From positions 38,845,307 to 38,909,306 of the forward strand of contig NC_079136.1 of assembly GCF_945859705.1 (NCBI RefSeq): a stretch of DNA of 64,000 bases. Direction: 5' to 3'. This stretch comes from Episyrphus balteatus (taxonomy: Eukaryota > Arthropoda > Insecta > Diptera > Syrphidae). Positions 11,960 through 23,332 of this stretch are shown here, piece by piece. How positions within the stretch are numbered: the first letter of the stretch is position 1; every line of letters begins with the position of its first letter. A model generated the notes under the pieces. The model saw only the letters and a program-made list of their open reading frames with translations, was not told where the DNA came from and ran no database searches. The translations under genes were made by a program, and so were the position numbers.

Positions 11960-12026
11960 TATATTACTTGTAGACTATTGAGATAAAGTAAATCAAACGT
12001 AGAGCTCATTATTAAAAATATCATGA

Positions 12027-12118
12027 AGGAAGCTCATTGAAATGATGGTAATTAAAAAAAATAAAGAAAACTGGTCCAACTACACTGCCCTGAGGAACAC
12101 CAGAAATAACATGTAATT
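12027..12118 (-). pseudogene. Non-LTR retrotransposon reverse transcriptase fragment
   Basis: The minus strand reads VISGVPQGSVVGPVFFI and continues to an ELPS stretch before a stop. It corresponds to the SGVPQGSVLGPLLFILYINDLPS-type block of Jockey/CR1-like reverse transcriptases. Only this block is recognisable. Its residues differ enough from 9312-9425 that they look like different families. Confidence 0.75.
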
Positions 12119-15018
12119 GGAAGAAAATAAGTAAATTGAAAAGTGGACTGTATTTCGGCTGATCAGGATCTAGTACATAAGATAAAAGGTTTCGTAAAAC
12201 AGAACTTATTTAAAAAATATACAGCTTCTTAAAAAAAAAAATCAAAACACATTAAGTTGTAGCTTCTATGAAGAGGTCTATAAGTTCTATAAGAAGTCAT
12301 AACTTTACTAACTGCTTCTTAAAATAATGTTTAAAAGAATTTTCTGAACTTCGGTAAAAAAGGCTTATTGAAATTTAAGGTTCATTTTCGGTTCAATTTA
12401 TTTGAATGTTCTTGTTTTGAAAAGGAACACTTTTCAGTGGTTTTCGTTTTTTTGCAAGATGTGATGAATTGTTTTTTGTGATGTGTTGTCCATGATAACT
12501 TGTCAACGTTAACATGTAAGGTAAGCTAAGTTATTATTCGTGAGCAAATAAAACTCAGTAAATCCAAATTAAGCAAGTCCAATTTTATATTTAAAAAAAG
12601 TCTTTAACTCAATTTTTTTTCACATATGCTACATACTTAAATTGTCTGAAGTGGTTTGCGTGATTCCTCATATTCAGTGGGGATTCATCTTTAAAAAACA
12701 AAAAAAAAAAAAAAAACATCAAAATAAATCTAAATTGATCTCATGGGAACAATACAAAAAACCAAATATTCAAATTGTTCTGATGTCATAGTGGGCGTTA
12801 TGCAAAAAATCTTCTCAACCACTCGAAAAAAAAAAAAACAAAAACCACATACGTGTAAGTGTCATATCCCAAATCACAAAGTGTGAATATATTTGAAGAA
12901 TTTTTGAAATGCCAACTTTCCTACCACTTATACGTGTGTATATATCTTTTATAGGCCTGTCAGTTAAATATGCCCCCCTATTGTCAGGAAAATGCCGAAC
13001 CCCCATTCCACTGCTAACCAAGCTACCATATTATCTTCGTTTCCACTCGATAAATTTTCATCAAGTTTCCTCATTCCGTCATTTTTCTGCTCTTTCGTCA
13101 ATGACATAAAAAAGCCCTCATAATTCAATTCATTTTCCTCTCACTTGGTTAAAATGTGTGTGTGTGTGTGTGGGTTAGTTTGAGTGAGTGTGTGGATATT
13201 TTCCAGATAAGAGGTTTTTCCTTCTGTGTATTTATATCTGTTGCTGTGCAACTACCAATCAAACCCCTTTTTCTTTCGAAATAGCTTATATCTTTATACT
13301 TGGGACCAAATAGATTTTAACACACACCTGCAATATGTGAAAAAAGATACAAACAACAATCCTCCAGATACATTATCTCAAACAACAGGCAAATTTTCAA
13401 AATATTTTGGAAAGGGATTTTATATAATTTAGTTCAATGGGTTCTTTGAATATACCTACTTTTCTTCCGACAAAATCTGGGGTTTTCTCTCTTTCAAGAC
13501 ATTTGTATCCGTATACGTTAATTAAATTCAATTATGATGTAAATCTAAGCAGGTGTTTTGTTGGATTTTCCTAGAACAACAACATATTTTAAGAAGAAAT
13601 TTAGTATGCGAAAATGTTACGTATACGCCACCGGGGCAACCTTTTGCTTCAAATATTTATTTTAAAAGTCGATTGTGGTTTTGTATAGTAGCACATGGTG
13701 TCACTCTCACAGATGCTTGTTTCATTATATTACACAGCCATCGGCGGCGACATCGGCGGTTTTTAGATTTTACTTCCCTAATTACATTATCCATTAAATT
13801 TTGATCCATTGCTCAACCCCTCCCAAACCATACCAAAATGAAAATGTTTTTTCGTGCAAAATAGGTGAATTGGCGGCTTTGTGAGAAAATTAGATTCAAA
13901 CTTTGTCCTCTGTTTTAGCTTTGTATGTCTGTCTGTGTGTGTGTGTTTAATTGTGGTAATTTTATCGATAATACAGAATTTTACAATCACTGGGAATCTT
14001 ATGTCCTTGTATACCTACATTAAATGAGAATTTTCTGAAGTAAGAGTGAGAGTAAGTAGTTCCATCAGCTTAAGTGTACTTTAATTTCTAAATAAAACTA
14101 AGCTTTTAAGTATTGGAATTTTTTTTTTTTTGACAAAACTGCTGTTTCACTGTTGGCGTTGATGTCCAAATTTTGTTGGCATTTCTGTTTGCCTGCCTCT
14201 GAAGTGTTATATGTTCATTGGGGCAAAATTAAATTTGTTGAGGCAATCGGAATAGATTGATAGAAACCTAGACTTTGAATTAAAAAAAAAAGAAATGCTT
14301 TTACGTGCCTAGTATTATTTAATGGAGCACATAAGCTGAAATGGTGATGTTCATTGGTTATATTACTTTTATTTTTTTCGGTTTTTGTTGTTTTTTTTTT
14401 AATTTTTTTTTTTTTAAGAAAACATAGAAATAAGGTAATTTAAACATTGGTCATGTTATTTGTAAGTATATAAGATACATTTCTACGATCCCCAAAAAAG
14501 ATACCCAAACCAACGAAAAAAAATAAAAAAAGTTATGAATAAAATATGAATTTTTTTTTGTGGATTTTGAACGAAACTTTCACCCACACTAAGTTTAAGG
14601 TATTTTTTTTGTTCATATTTCTTTAAAAATGTGGAACCCTTATTTTTGGTCAATGTTTTTTTGTACTTCGGTTTCATTAATATAAATGTGAAGGTCCTGT
14701 TATGACAAATATGATGAAATATTTATGTTTCTTGTGCTTGATTTCCATATTTTGCTCATTTGGAAAACTTCTTCGTGACATATGTATGTGAAACTTTTCT
14801 TAGATGCTCTAAGATCAAAAAATATAATAATTGAATGAAATCATTCAGACCAATTTGTTAACAATATTTTTTACTTAAGATCTTAGAAATACTAATTGAC
14901 AGCTTCACAAAATTTTAAGTAACTTATAAGAAATGCCTTTTAATAATTGCCAACATGGTTTCGAATTAAAAACGCTCTTTAAATTCAAAAAAATCGGAAC
15001 TTTGTATCTTTTTTACTT
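12119..15018. other. Host-like non-coding sequence
   Basis: No gene recognised. It includes a (TG)n run at 13155-13172 and patches of more balanced composition (12900-13100, 13540-13800). The open frames are short, overlap on both strands and lack domain signatures. Confidence 0.35.
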
Positions 15019-15298
15019 TCGATTAGAGTTGTAAAAGTATCAATAAAAAGAAGAAATAATTTGTATTAAAAAAAATATTTATTGCAAAAAATAAATGCAT
15101 AAAAATTTTGTACATAAAAAAAAAATCAACGCAAAATAAACATTTTTTTTTTAAATATTTGTCGAATTTCTTACAATTTTGGCTATTTGACCAAACATTA
15201 GCTATTTTAACTATAATATTAAACCTTTTGTAGGACCAAATAGTCAAAATTGTAAAAAATTTGACGAATATAAAAAAATATGAATGCACTCATTTTTT
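15019..15298. mobile_element. TTTGCATTAAAA-array foldback, left part (E1)
   Basis: It starts with GTTGTAAAA-TATC and continues with T/A-rich units built on TTTATTGCA and GCATTAAAA. An inverted core follows, with TTTGTCGAATTTC at 15159 and GACGAATA at 15261. Intact relatives at 36985 and 39206 show the same order. The array resumes at about 22310-22450, so the DINE-like element and everything nested in it inserted into this copy. Confidence 0.55.
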
Positions 15299-16689
15299 AC
15301 TTGCGATATAGGTACTATAGGGCAAGTTTAGGATTCGTAAAAAAAATCGAACTCGAGATAACAATTTTACATGACATTACGATGATGGAGAATGCCAAAA
15401 AAGTGGGTCCGGCAATTCTGTCTGTCTGTCTGTCCGTCTGTCTCTATCTGGAGCTGCAGCCTAAACGAGTGAAGTGATTTTCTTCAAACTTGGTAGTTAG
15501 CAGTTTTTGGTGATTCCCTAGAGGGGAAATTGAAATTTTTTTTTTATGACCAAAACTAACGGTACCTGCCATATAACGGAAATAGAAAAGTTAATTTTTT
15601 TCAAAAACGGCTCTAACGATTTTGATTAAAATTTTTGTGTGTAATACTACACATAAGGGCCAACTTTTTAAATAAAAAAAATATTTTTTGTACCGTTATT
15701 AACGGTACCTGTCATAGAACGGTTTTTTTCGTTTCTGAATATCTCGTACAAAATTAACCCGATTTAAATGAAAATTTTTATACAAAAGTGTGTAAGTAAA
15801 GATAATATTAAAATTTTAGAAAATTTTCAAAAAACGCATTTTTGGTTTTTTAAAAAATATTTCAAAATTTTTTTTTGAAAAATCAATTTTTTGAAAACGG
15901 ATCAATGAAAAATTTTGAAATTTAGTTTTTATGTGTAAATTACACTGCCGCTCATCTGAATAGGTTCACATTTTAGTTCATCTTACTTTTAGCCTGTCTT
16001 GGCATTTAATGCAATGGCACATCTTTTTTATATATGTAACGAGAGAAAATCTTTATGCGCTTAGGTTAGGAGAAAAAAAAATGTCCTAGGGCCTACCGTT
16101 CTTCTCACACGGTAGCTAGACCAAATCTAGTCATAAAATCAAGCATATTTTTTGACTCATCTGAATAGGTTCAAAAGCAAAAATGTTAATAAATTATGAG
16201 TTGCATGGGTCAGTTGGACTCAAAATTGTGTCTGTCAATAAATCTGATTGTCTATAACGTGTAAGGATGAAAACTGTTCGTGAAAAATCCTTAGGCGTTA
16301 GGCGCGAAAAAAAAAATGGAAAAAATAAAAGAAGTCTTTGAATTAGGCCGAAACTAACGATGCATTGGGACAAAAACAAACACAAGTAAAAATTTAGTAA
16401 GCAGTTATTTGCGCAATATCCAAAAGTATAGAAACAACATTAAAAGTCGATGTAACTCAGTCACAACATGGGCCGATGGATGTGCAATGATCAGAACAGC
16501 ATGACTTTGCGCTAAAAATTAAGCTAAAACCCGGTATAAAATGCAGTTTAACGAAGGCAAAACGGGTTTTCAGAAGTGGTAAACATTTGAGAAGAACAAA
16601 TCTTCACAAAAATTACCACTTTACAAGCCACGCAAGGAAACTTGCCTTCAATAAAAAAAACATGTCGTGAAAGTCGAATTTGCAACCGG

Positions 16690-16850
16690 TGATTTTTCAA
16701 GGCAAAAAATAAATTAAGTGGGCCCGGAGGGCTAAATTCCTATTTTTATGACCTTCGTAGAGAGAAGGATTATTTTAAGTTATCTGCATAACTGTGAAGG
16801 CAGTGTCATTAAGTGCAAAGCTATTTCCTTCTACAAAACTTTCGATCTGC
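16690..16850 (+). pseudogene. Tc1/mariner transposase fragment in the loop of element B
   Basis: The plus strand reads LSGPGGLNSYFYDLRREKDYF at its centre (about 16717-16775), then, after a frameshift, HNCEGSVI. Tc1 transposases have a motif of the form FNLDGPDG-YYW-DLR-E followed by -GG-VMVWG in the same place, between the first two catalytic acidic residues. The LDG Asp is lost and the frame is broken, so it is inactive. Confidence 0.6.
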
Positions 16851-17579
16851 AATTTCTAACACAGTTTTTTTTTTTACTATTGGAGGCAAGTTTCCTTGCG
16901 TGGCTTGTAAAGTGGTAATTTTTGCGAAGATTTGTTCTTCTCAAACGTTTACCACTTCTGAAAACCCGTTTTGCCGTCGTTAAACTGCATTTTATACCGG
17001 TGTTTAGCTTAATTTTTAGCGCAAAGTCATGCTGTTCTGATCATTGCACATCCATCGGCCCATGTTGTGACTGAGTTACATCGACTTTTAATGTTGTTTC
17101 TATACTTTTGGATATTGCGCAAATAACTGCTTACTAAATTTTTACTTGTTTGTTTTTGTCCCAATGCATCGTTAGTTTCGGCCTAATTCAAAGACTTCTT
17201 TTATTTTCCCCATTTTTTTTTCGCGCCTAAGGATTTTTCACGAACAGTTTTCATCCTTACACGTTATAGACAATCAGATTTATTGACAGACACAATTTTG
17301 AGTCCAACTGACCCATGCAACTCATAATTTATTAACATTTTTGCTTTTGAACCTATTCAGATGAGTCAAAAAATATGCTTGATTTTATGACTAGATTTGG
17401 TCTAGCTACCGTGTGAGAAGAACGGTAGGCCCTAGGACATTTTTTTTTTTCCTAACCTAAGCGCATAAAGATTTTCTCTCGTTACATACACTGAACCAAA
17501 AAGGTACATAAAATTAATGAATTTGTACATTAAATTAATGTAAAAATTCATGGCAAATGAGCAAATGTAAAAATTCATT

Positions 17580-19723
17580 AAAGGAGATGGGGCAAAATTA
17601 TATGGGACTTGGGCCATGAGCGTACATTAATGAGATTAGTCTCGAATTGAAGCTGGAGCTTAGTATATTCAATATGTGAAGTTTTTTTTTAAATCGAAAG
17701 TCAGGGTCCTGAGATATGAGGCTCCAAAGTTCGTTCTGATAACCATTTTCTGCCCCTTTTATATGCAAATATCATTAGAACTATAAGAGCTATATGTATG
17801 TTTTTGATGTCAAATGAAAGGCTGTTTTTGTGCCTTTTTAACAATATATAACACATATTACACATAAAAAAGAAACGGCGAAAAAATAAAGAAAAAGTAA
17901 AATATTAATGAAAAAGAGAGTAATCCTGAACAAGTTTAAGGTTGACCTGAAAAAACGACAAAAACCAAGGATGAGGCTTTGTTCCTGAAAGCCTCTGCAA
18001 TAATAATCCGCTTTTACCAAAATCGGATTAGATATTTTTTCGAGATATCCCCGTAAAAGGGTTTTTTTATGTGAAAAATTCATACCAAAGCAAGGCACGA
18101 GTACGATAACTTAGGCGCCGAGAATTGACAACGGCTATTTGTAGAGGTCTTCAATACAAATATTTTTTATTACGGGAGAGGGGGGTCAATGTCCCTCCCT
18201 TTAGGCGGGAGGGGCAATTTTCAAAAGAAATACTTGAAATCATAAAAAAATTATTAAAAAACAACGGCAACACTTACAGCTATCAATGATACTTTTTTCA
18301 AAAGCTAGAGCTATACACTCGATTTTAATTTTTAAATCAAGACATTTCAATCAATCGTTTTTGAAATAATCGATTTCAAAATCAACATTTGGGAAAAATA
18401 AGATTAAAAAAATACATTGGATACTATTTTTGTCAAGTTTTTCAATGAGAAATTGATTGATGAGTAAATTGTCTCAATAATTTCCTAATCAAACACTGAA
18501 AACCATATCTTCTTATGCCTTGCTTCTAGTTTTTGAGAAAAATGAAAAATAGAAAAACTGAATCAGATTTTTATTTTCTTGTCTGTTTACCATTATCAAA
18601 AATCAGAAAAGATCGATATTCATACATAGAGTCAGTAAAGAGCTTTGTTCTTCTTAAAAAAAAAAAACTAGATTCCCATTGTACGCTCACCGCAGGAGAG
18701 CCCTGATGGTGCAGAGAATAGTCCCCAAAAACTTAATCCACTGAAGGATTTGAAAAAAAGTTTTCTTATTTTACAATTTTCTCAAAAACTAGAAAGCATA
18801 AGAAGATATGGTTTTCAGTGTTTGATTAGGAAATTATTGAGACAATTTACTCATCAATCAATTTCTCATTGAAAAACTTGACAAAAATAGTATCCAATGT
18901 ATTTTTTTAATCTTATTTTTCCCAAATGTTGATTTTGAAATCGATTATTTCAAAAACGATTGATTGAAATGTCTTGATTTAAAAATTAAAATCGAGTGTA
19001 TAGCTCTAGCTTTTGAAAAAAGTATCATTGATAGCTGTAAGTGTTGCCGTTGTTTTTTAATAATTTTTTTATGATTTCAAGTATTTCTTTTGAAAATTGC
19101 CCCTCCCGCCTAAAGGGAGGGACATTGACCCCCCTCTCCCGTAATAAAAAATATTTGTATTGAAGACCTCTACAAATAGCCGTTGTCAATTCTCGGCGCC
19201 TAAGTTATCGTACTCGTGCCTTGCTTTGGTATGAATTTTTCACATAAAAAAACCCTTTTACGGGGATATCTCGAAAAAATATCTAATCCGATTTTGGTAA
19301 AAGCGGATTATTATTGCAGAGGCTTTCAGGAACAAAGCCTCATCCTTGGTTTTTGTCGTTTTTTCAGGTCAACCTTAAACTTGTTCAGGATTACTCTCTT
19401 TTTCATTAATATTTTACTTTTTCTTTATTTTTTCGCCGTTTCTTTTTTATGTGTAATATGTGTTGTATATTGTTAAAAAGGCACAAAAACAGCCTTTCAT
19501 TTGACATCAAAAACATACATATAGCTCTTATAGTTCTAATGATATTTGCATATAAAAGGGGCAGAAAATGGTTATCAGAACGAACTTTGGAGCCTCATAT
19601 CTCAGGACCCTGACTTTCGATTTAAAAAAAAACTTCACATATTGAATATACTAAGCTCCAGCTTCAATTCGAGACTAGTCTCATTAATGTACGCTCATGG
19701 CCCAAAAACGCCCCATCTCCTTT
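17580..19723. mobile_element. 2.1-kb near-perfect palindrome D
   Basis: AAAGGAGATGGGGC at 17580-17593 is mirrored at 19710-19723. Arms of about 950 bp (about 17592-18545 and 18775-19707) are almost identical inverted copies around a unique spacer of about 0.23 kb. Each arm encodes the same 86-codon frame (17838-18098 minus, 19216-19476 plus) differing at one residue; it starts MPCFGMNFSHKK and ends in a hydrophobic stretch, but may be a by-product. The near-identity of the arms suggests recent insertion or arm-to-arm gene conversion. Confidence 0.8.
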
Positions 19724-20308
19724 AAGAATCTTTTTAAGAACAAATTCATAAGGGAATGAATCTTTCTTAAAAATTAAGAATAAGTTCTTAAATTTTATGA
19801 ATTCTGTTCATACACGAATTCGAAAATTTTTGAACATGTTTAAGAAAAGTTTCTTAGATTTTAAGAAAAATTCATACAATCTAAGAATTATTTCTTATAA
19901 TTTAAGAACAAAGTTTAAGAAAAGTTTCTTACATTTTAAGATTATTTCTTATATTTTATGATTTGTTTCATAAATTCCGTAAAAATTTTAATGAAATGTT
20001 GCTTAAATTTTATGAAAAAAATCATAAAAACTATGAATTTTTCTATGATTGTTTTCATAAAATGTAGTACACTTTTCATTAAAATGTATGCATTTATTTA
20101 TATAGATGCATATAATATACATTACCATTCAAAGCATTTAATTTGTTCCTGAAAAAATTGTGTTCCAATCAAACAAACAGCAAAAGAAAACAACCCAAAA
20201 TCTAAGACAAAGAAATGAAACAGTTTTTAAAAATAAAAGAAATGTTTTATTGGTCACTTTCACTATAAATTAAATAAAAAATATAAATATAAATATCACT
20301 ATAAATTT

Positions 20309-20700
20309 ATTTTTTAATTTAATTTTTCTTTTTTAATTGATGCATCATCTGGAAAGATAAAAAAAAGTTTGTATTAGTAAAATGACTATGTACTATTTGG
20401 TTCAAAAACTCAAAATAGAAGGTAGAATTATCTTTTACCTTATTGTAATCGGCAGCATTAGGTTCAGCAGCTGAAAGAAAAAACAATACAAAATTGAATA
20501 AGTTGGGGAAAAATCACAATATAAAAAATTTAGGTAGATACAGAATTAAATAGAATAATTTGAGGAATGTTGATAATATTACTTTAAAACAAAATTTAAA
20601 TATTTAAAGGGATTAAATAACATGCAACACTTACTAAATTCTATGTTTTCCAAACATGATGTGTTTGCTTTATTTTGCAATGACAACTTTGGGTGTACTG
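20309..20700 (-). CDS. Putative three-exon gene fragment inside element C
   Basis: Three minus-strand blocks join in one frame. The last part of exon 1 ends at 20635 before GTAAGT. Exon 2 is 20470-20439, 32 nt, between TTTCAG and GTAAAAG. Exon 3 starts at 20348 after TTTCCAG and stops at 20319. The joined frame reads, in pieces, VHPKLSLQNKANTSCLENIEF, then AEPNAADYNK, then MMHQLKKKN-stop. AATAAA follows within about 20 nt. The 5' limit is unknown because an in-frame stop lies a few codons upstream of the quoted part. The product is not recognised; captured host gene and intron-bearing transposase tail are both possible. Confidence 0.35.
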
Positions 20701-22309
20701 GATCTGTTGCAAATAGACTTTAGGATGGTTTTTAGGGTGCAGTATTAAGTGCCCTTTTGCCGGTTCTATTATATTTCGCTTTTTTGCGAAAATAACATTG
20801 TCTAAAATTGAAGATTACTCACGTGCCTACTCGTTTCACAAAAGTATCTAAATTATGTACCTATAACAAAAAAATTTTTAAATATATTTAATATATATAT
20901 AAAAGAAAGAAATTTTTAACAAATTAATTATGTTTTTATACTTATCTGAGTATATGGGAAAGAGGCAACGGGAACCAACAAGAGTCTTGTACTCTTCAAA
21001 ATTGTATACGTGGTTTTAAATGCTTAACACTGTATTGTTTTTTATTCACAAACTTGTTTCGGCAACGACTGTTCACTTTGAATATCAGATTTTAAACTAA
21101 ATCTGCAGAGAAAACTTTCTAAGGCATAGATTCAAAACAACAGTTATTATTTTCTAGATTGATGAAAAAATACATAGACTTTAAGAAAATATACTTAAAA
21201 ACTCAAAAGGTAAGAATTTTTTCATAAATTATATGTATACTTTCATAGAATTTAATGAATTAATTCTTAAATTTTGGAAAAATATGAATCTCGAACTTAA
21301 AAAGTATGAACAGATTCTTAGATTTTAAGAATAAGTTCTTAATACCGAATGCAGGATAACGGTAAAATGTTCGTTATTTTTCAATTAATGAAAAAATACA
21401 TTCATTTTAAGAAAAAATACATTCATTTTAAGAAAAAATACTTAAAACACACAAAATTTATGAACTCCTTACAAATGTAATTTTAAACATAGATTTTTTT
21501 AATTTTAGAAGGGAAAAAAGTCAATTTTAAAAATTATTTTAACTCAAAATACAACTGAATGGAAAATAATAGTGAATTTCATTCATAAAAGTATGTCCAG
21601 ATTCTAAGATTCAGCAAAATATCCTTCAAATTGGAGCTAGAAGTTTATGAATTTATTCATAAACCTTCGTATTTGTTCTTAAAAAAAATTCATAAAAATT
21701 TTTTCCATACGAAAATTTTTATGAAAACTGATTCTTAAATTTTATGAATCTTTCTTAAAACTAAACATTTTTTTTAAGAATTTGTGCTTAAATTTAATGA
21801 ATTTTTCTTAAAAATGTATGAATTTTGGTTTATGAACGAGATTCATAGTTTTTAAGAATAATACTTTTTTCAGTGTATATAAAAAAGATGTGCCATTGCA
21901 TTAAATGCCAAGACAGGCTAAAAGTAAGATGAACTAAAATGTGAACCTATTCAGATGAGCGGCAGTGTAATTATTTCTTCAAAATGGCATACCAACTTTT
22001 TTTTTGAAAAATGTTAAAAAAATTTTATATATAAAAAATTATTTTTTTAAAAAACGGCTCCTACAATTTTCAAAATTTTTTTTCTAAAAATACCTTTTTA
22101 TACGAGAAATAAAATGGCATATTTGTTTTTTTTTTTTTAAGATATTTTAAAACGGAGTTTTATTAATTATAAAAACAGATTTAATTTTTTTATACTACTT
22201 ATGAAATTTCTTCAAAATATCGAATTTTAAATTTCTTGAATAAAAAGCTTTAACATTATAGTTACTTTAAGCATAAGAGCAAGTACGTGCGACCCGAGTC
22301 GTGCAATTT

Positions 22310-22450
22310 ATTTTTTTTTCAATTCAAAAAATTTTTATTTGCAACAATTTTTTTTATGAAAAACATTTTTATTTCGAATAAAAGTTTTATTCTCAATGCA
22401 AATATTTTTCAGTTGCAATACCTAATATGAAATAATTGCAAAGCTAATTT
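22310..22450. mobile_element. TTTGCATTAAAA-array foldback, right part (E1)
   Basis: Continuation of 15019-15298: inverted-orientation array with ATTTGCAACA, AATGCAAATATTTTTCAGTT and GCAATA units, as in the right half of the 36985 copy. Confidence 0.5.
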
Positions 22451-23332
22451 ATTTAAAAGTTTTTGTATAGATCGGATTTAAACAAGATTCTTAAAATTCT
22501 TTGTTTGGAGGTCAAAACTACTTCAAGTAAAACAAAGTTTTTATTATTTTTCAAGTTTTAGGTAAATAACTTTGGAAATAAAATAAAATATATGTATAAA
22601 ATAAAAAACAACTTTACTAAACAACTTTTATAACATAAGAGCATGTTGTGCATTTTTCTAGGTGTAGAGTAGGCTTTCGAAAATACCTCTTATGTATTTC
22701 CTAACGTTCTTCTTAAAAGGGTATTTTAGTATGATGGATTAAAAAAATAGTATCTATGGAGGGAGACTCAATATGAAAAACTAAAGTTACCATCCAAAGA
22801 AATTATATAATCTTCCAAATTAAGTTTAAGATTAAGTAGTTCACTTACTTAATCTAAAATTTTTGCAAAAATCACTCTCAATTCAAACGTAACCAAATGA
22901 TGAGTAGAAAATCAAAAACCAATGAGTACAAAATCATCGAATGAACTTGGGTTAGAATCTTATCTAAAAAAAAAGGACCAAATTTTTAAATATTTAAAAA
23001 AAAAAGCTTAGAACGATCCAGGACAAAACATTCGTATTAAAAAATCGACGTTAAATTTGAAGGTTTCATTAATCGTGGACATTTGGGCAGAACTCCATGC
23101 ATTTTTGCATACCCTACTTATTTCCTATATCAAATATTATAAAGAAATTATGAATGTTTTTTTTTTTTTATATAAAGTACCGTTTCTTGTCATACCTGCT
23201 GGATTATAAAAAAATCCATATCGATCCATTTTTTTCTAGTACACATTAAATTAGGAAAACTAATTTTCTCTACAACAAACAACAGAAACCCAGATATTTG
23301 ATATAAAAACTAAAATCCAAGATGGTGGTCAG
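22451..23332. other. Unassigned sequence
   Basis: No gene recognised. The last part (23297-23330, AAAACTAAAATCCAAGATGG) resembles the subterminal AAAACTAAAATCCCAGATGG of the 52522 element, so a fragment of that family may abut the next element. Confidence 0.35.

Larger units (their letters stand above)
17489..21875. mobile_element. 4.4-kb TIR element C (CACTGAA ends) with gene-like cargo
   Basis: It begins CACTGAACC at 17489 and ends TTCAGTG at 21875, with TA on both sides (17487-17488, 21876-21877). The intact counterpart arm of element B (near 16040) shows the uninterrupted target, confirming the insertion site. The arms at 19724-20160 and 21180-21870 are degenerate arrays of TTCTTAAA and TTTATGAA units. 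Between them lies an apparently unique 1-kb segment with a spliced-looking minus-strand frame. A 2.1-kb palindrome (D) is inserted near the left end. Confidence 0.7.
15943..21967. mobile_element. Tc1-like IR/DR element B, itself split by element C
   Basis: The ends are CACTGCCGCTCATCTGAATA (15943) and its complement (ending 21967), with TA on both sides (15941-15942, 21968-21969). The motif CATCTGAATAGGTTCA recurs about 200 bp inside the end (near 16157), the double-site arrangement of IR/DR Tc1 elements. The left (15943-about 16655) and right (about 16864-17488 plus 21876-21967) halves are inverted copies of each other, leaving a loop of about 0.2 kb that holds transposase-like sequence. Without element C the element is about 1.6 kb. 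Confidence 0.8.
15299..22309 (+). mobile_element. DINE-1/Helentron-like element A, split by a nested insertion
   Basis: Its own parts are 15299-15942 and 21968-22309, about 0.98 kb in total. One end is ACTTGCGATATAGGTACTAT, folding with GGGCAAGT. A (TCTG/TCCG)n microsatellite at 15417-15447 recalls the (GTCY)n tract of Drosophila DINE-1/INE-1. The other end is a GTGCGACCCGAGTCGTGCAA near-palindrome. A second, uninterrupted-length copy (55462-56434) has the same ends in the opposite orientation, and a partial copy lies at about 39995-40690. No coding capacity. The DINE-1 link is inference from structure. Confidence 0.65.

Noticed and set aside
19350..19375. GTTTTTTCAG|GTCAAC as a ratchet site
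   Set aside because: Lies in the right arm of palindrome D and the donor is poor (GTCAAC).
17838..19476. Two identical 86-residue frames that could be a duplicated gene
   Set aside because: They are mirror copies in the arms of palindrome D. There is no homologue recognised and no promoter, so they are most likely incidental.
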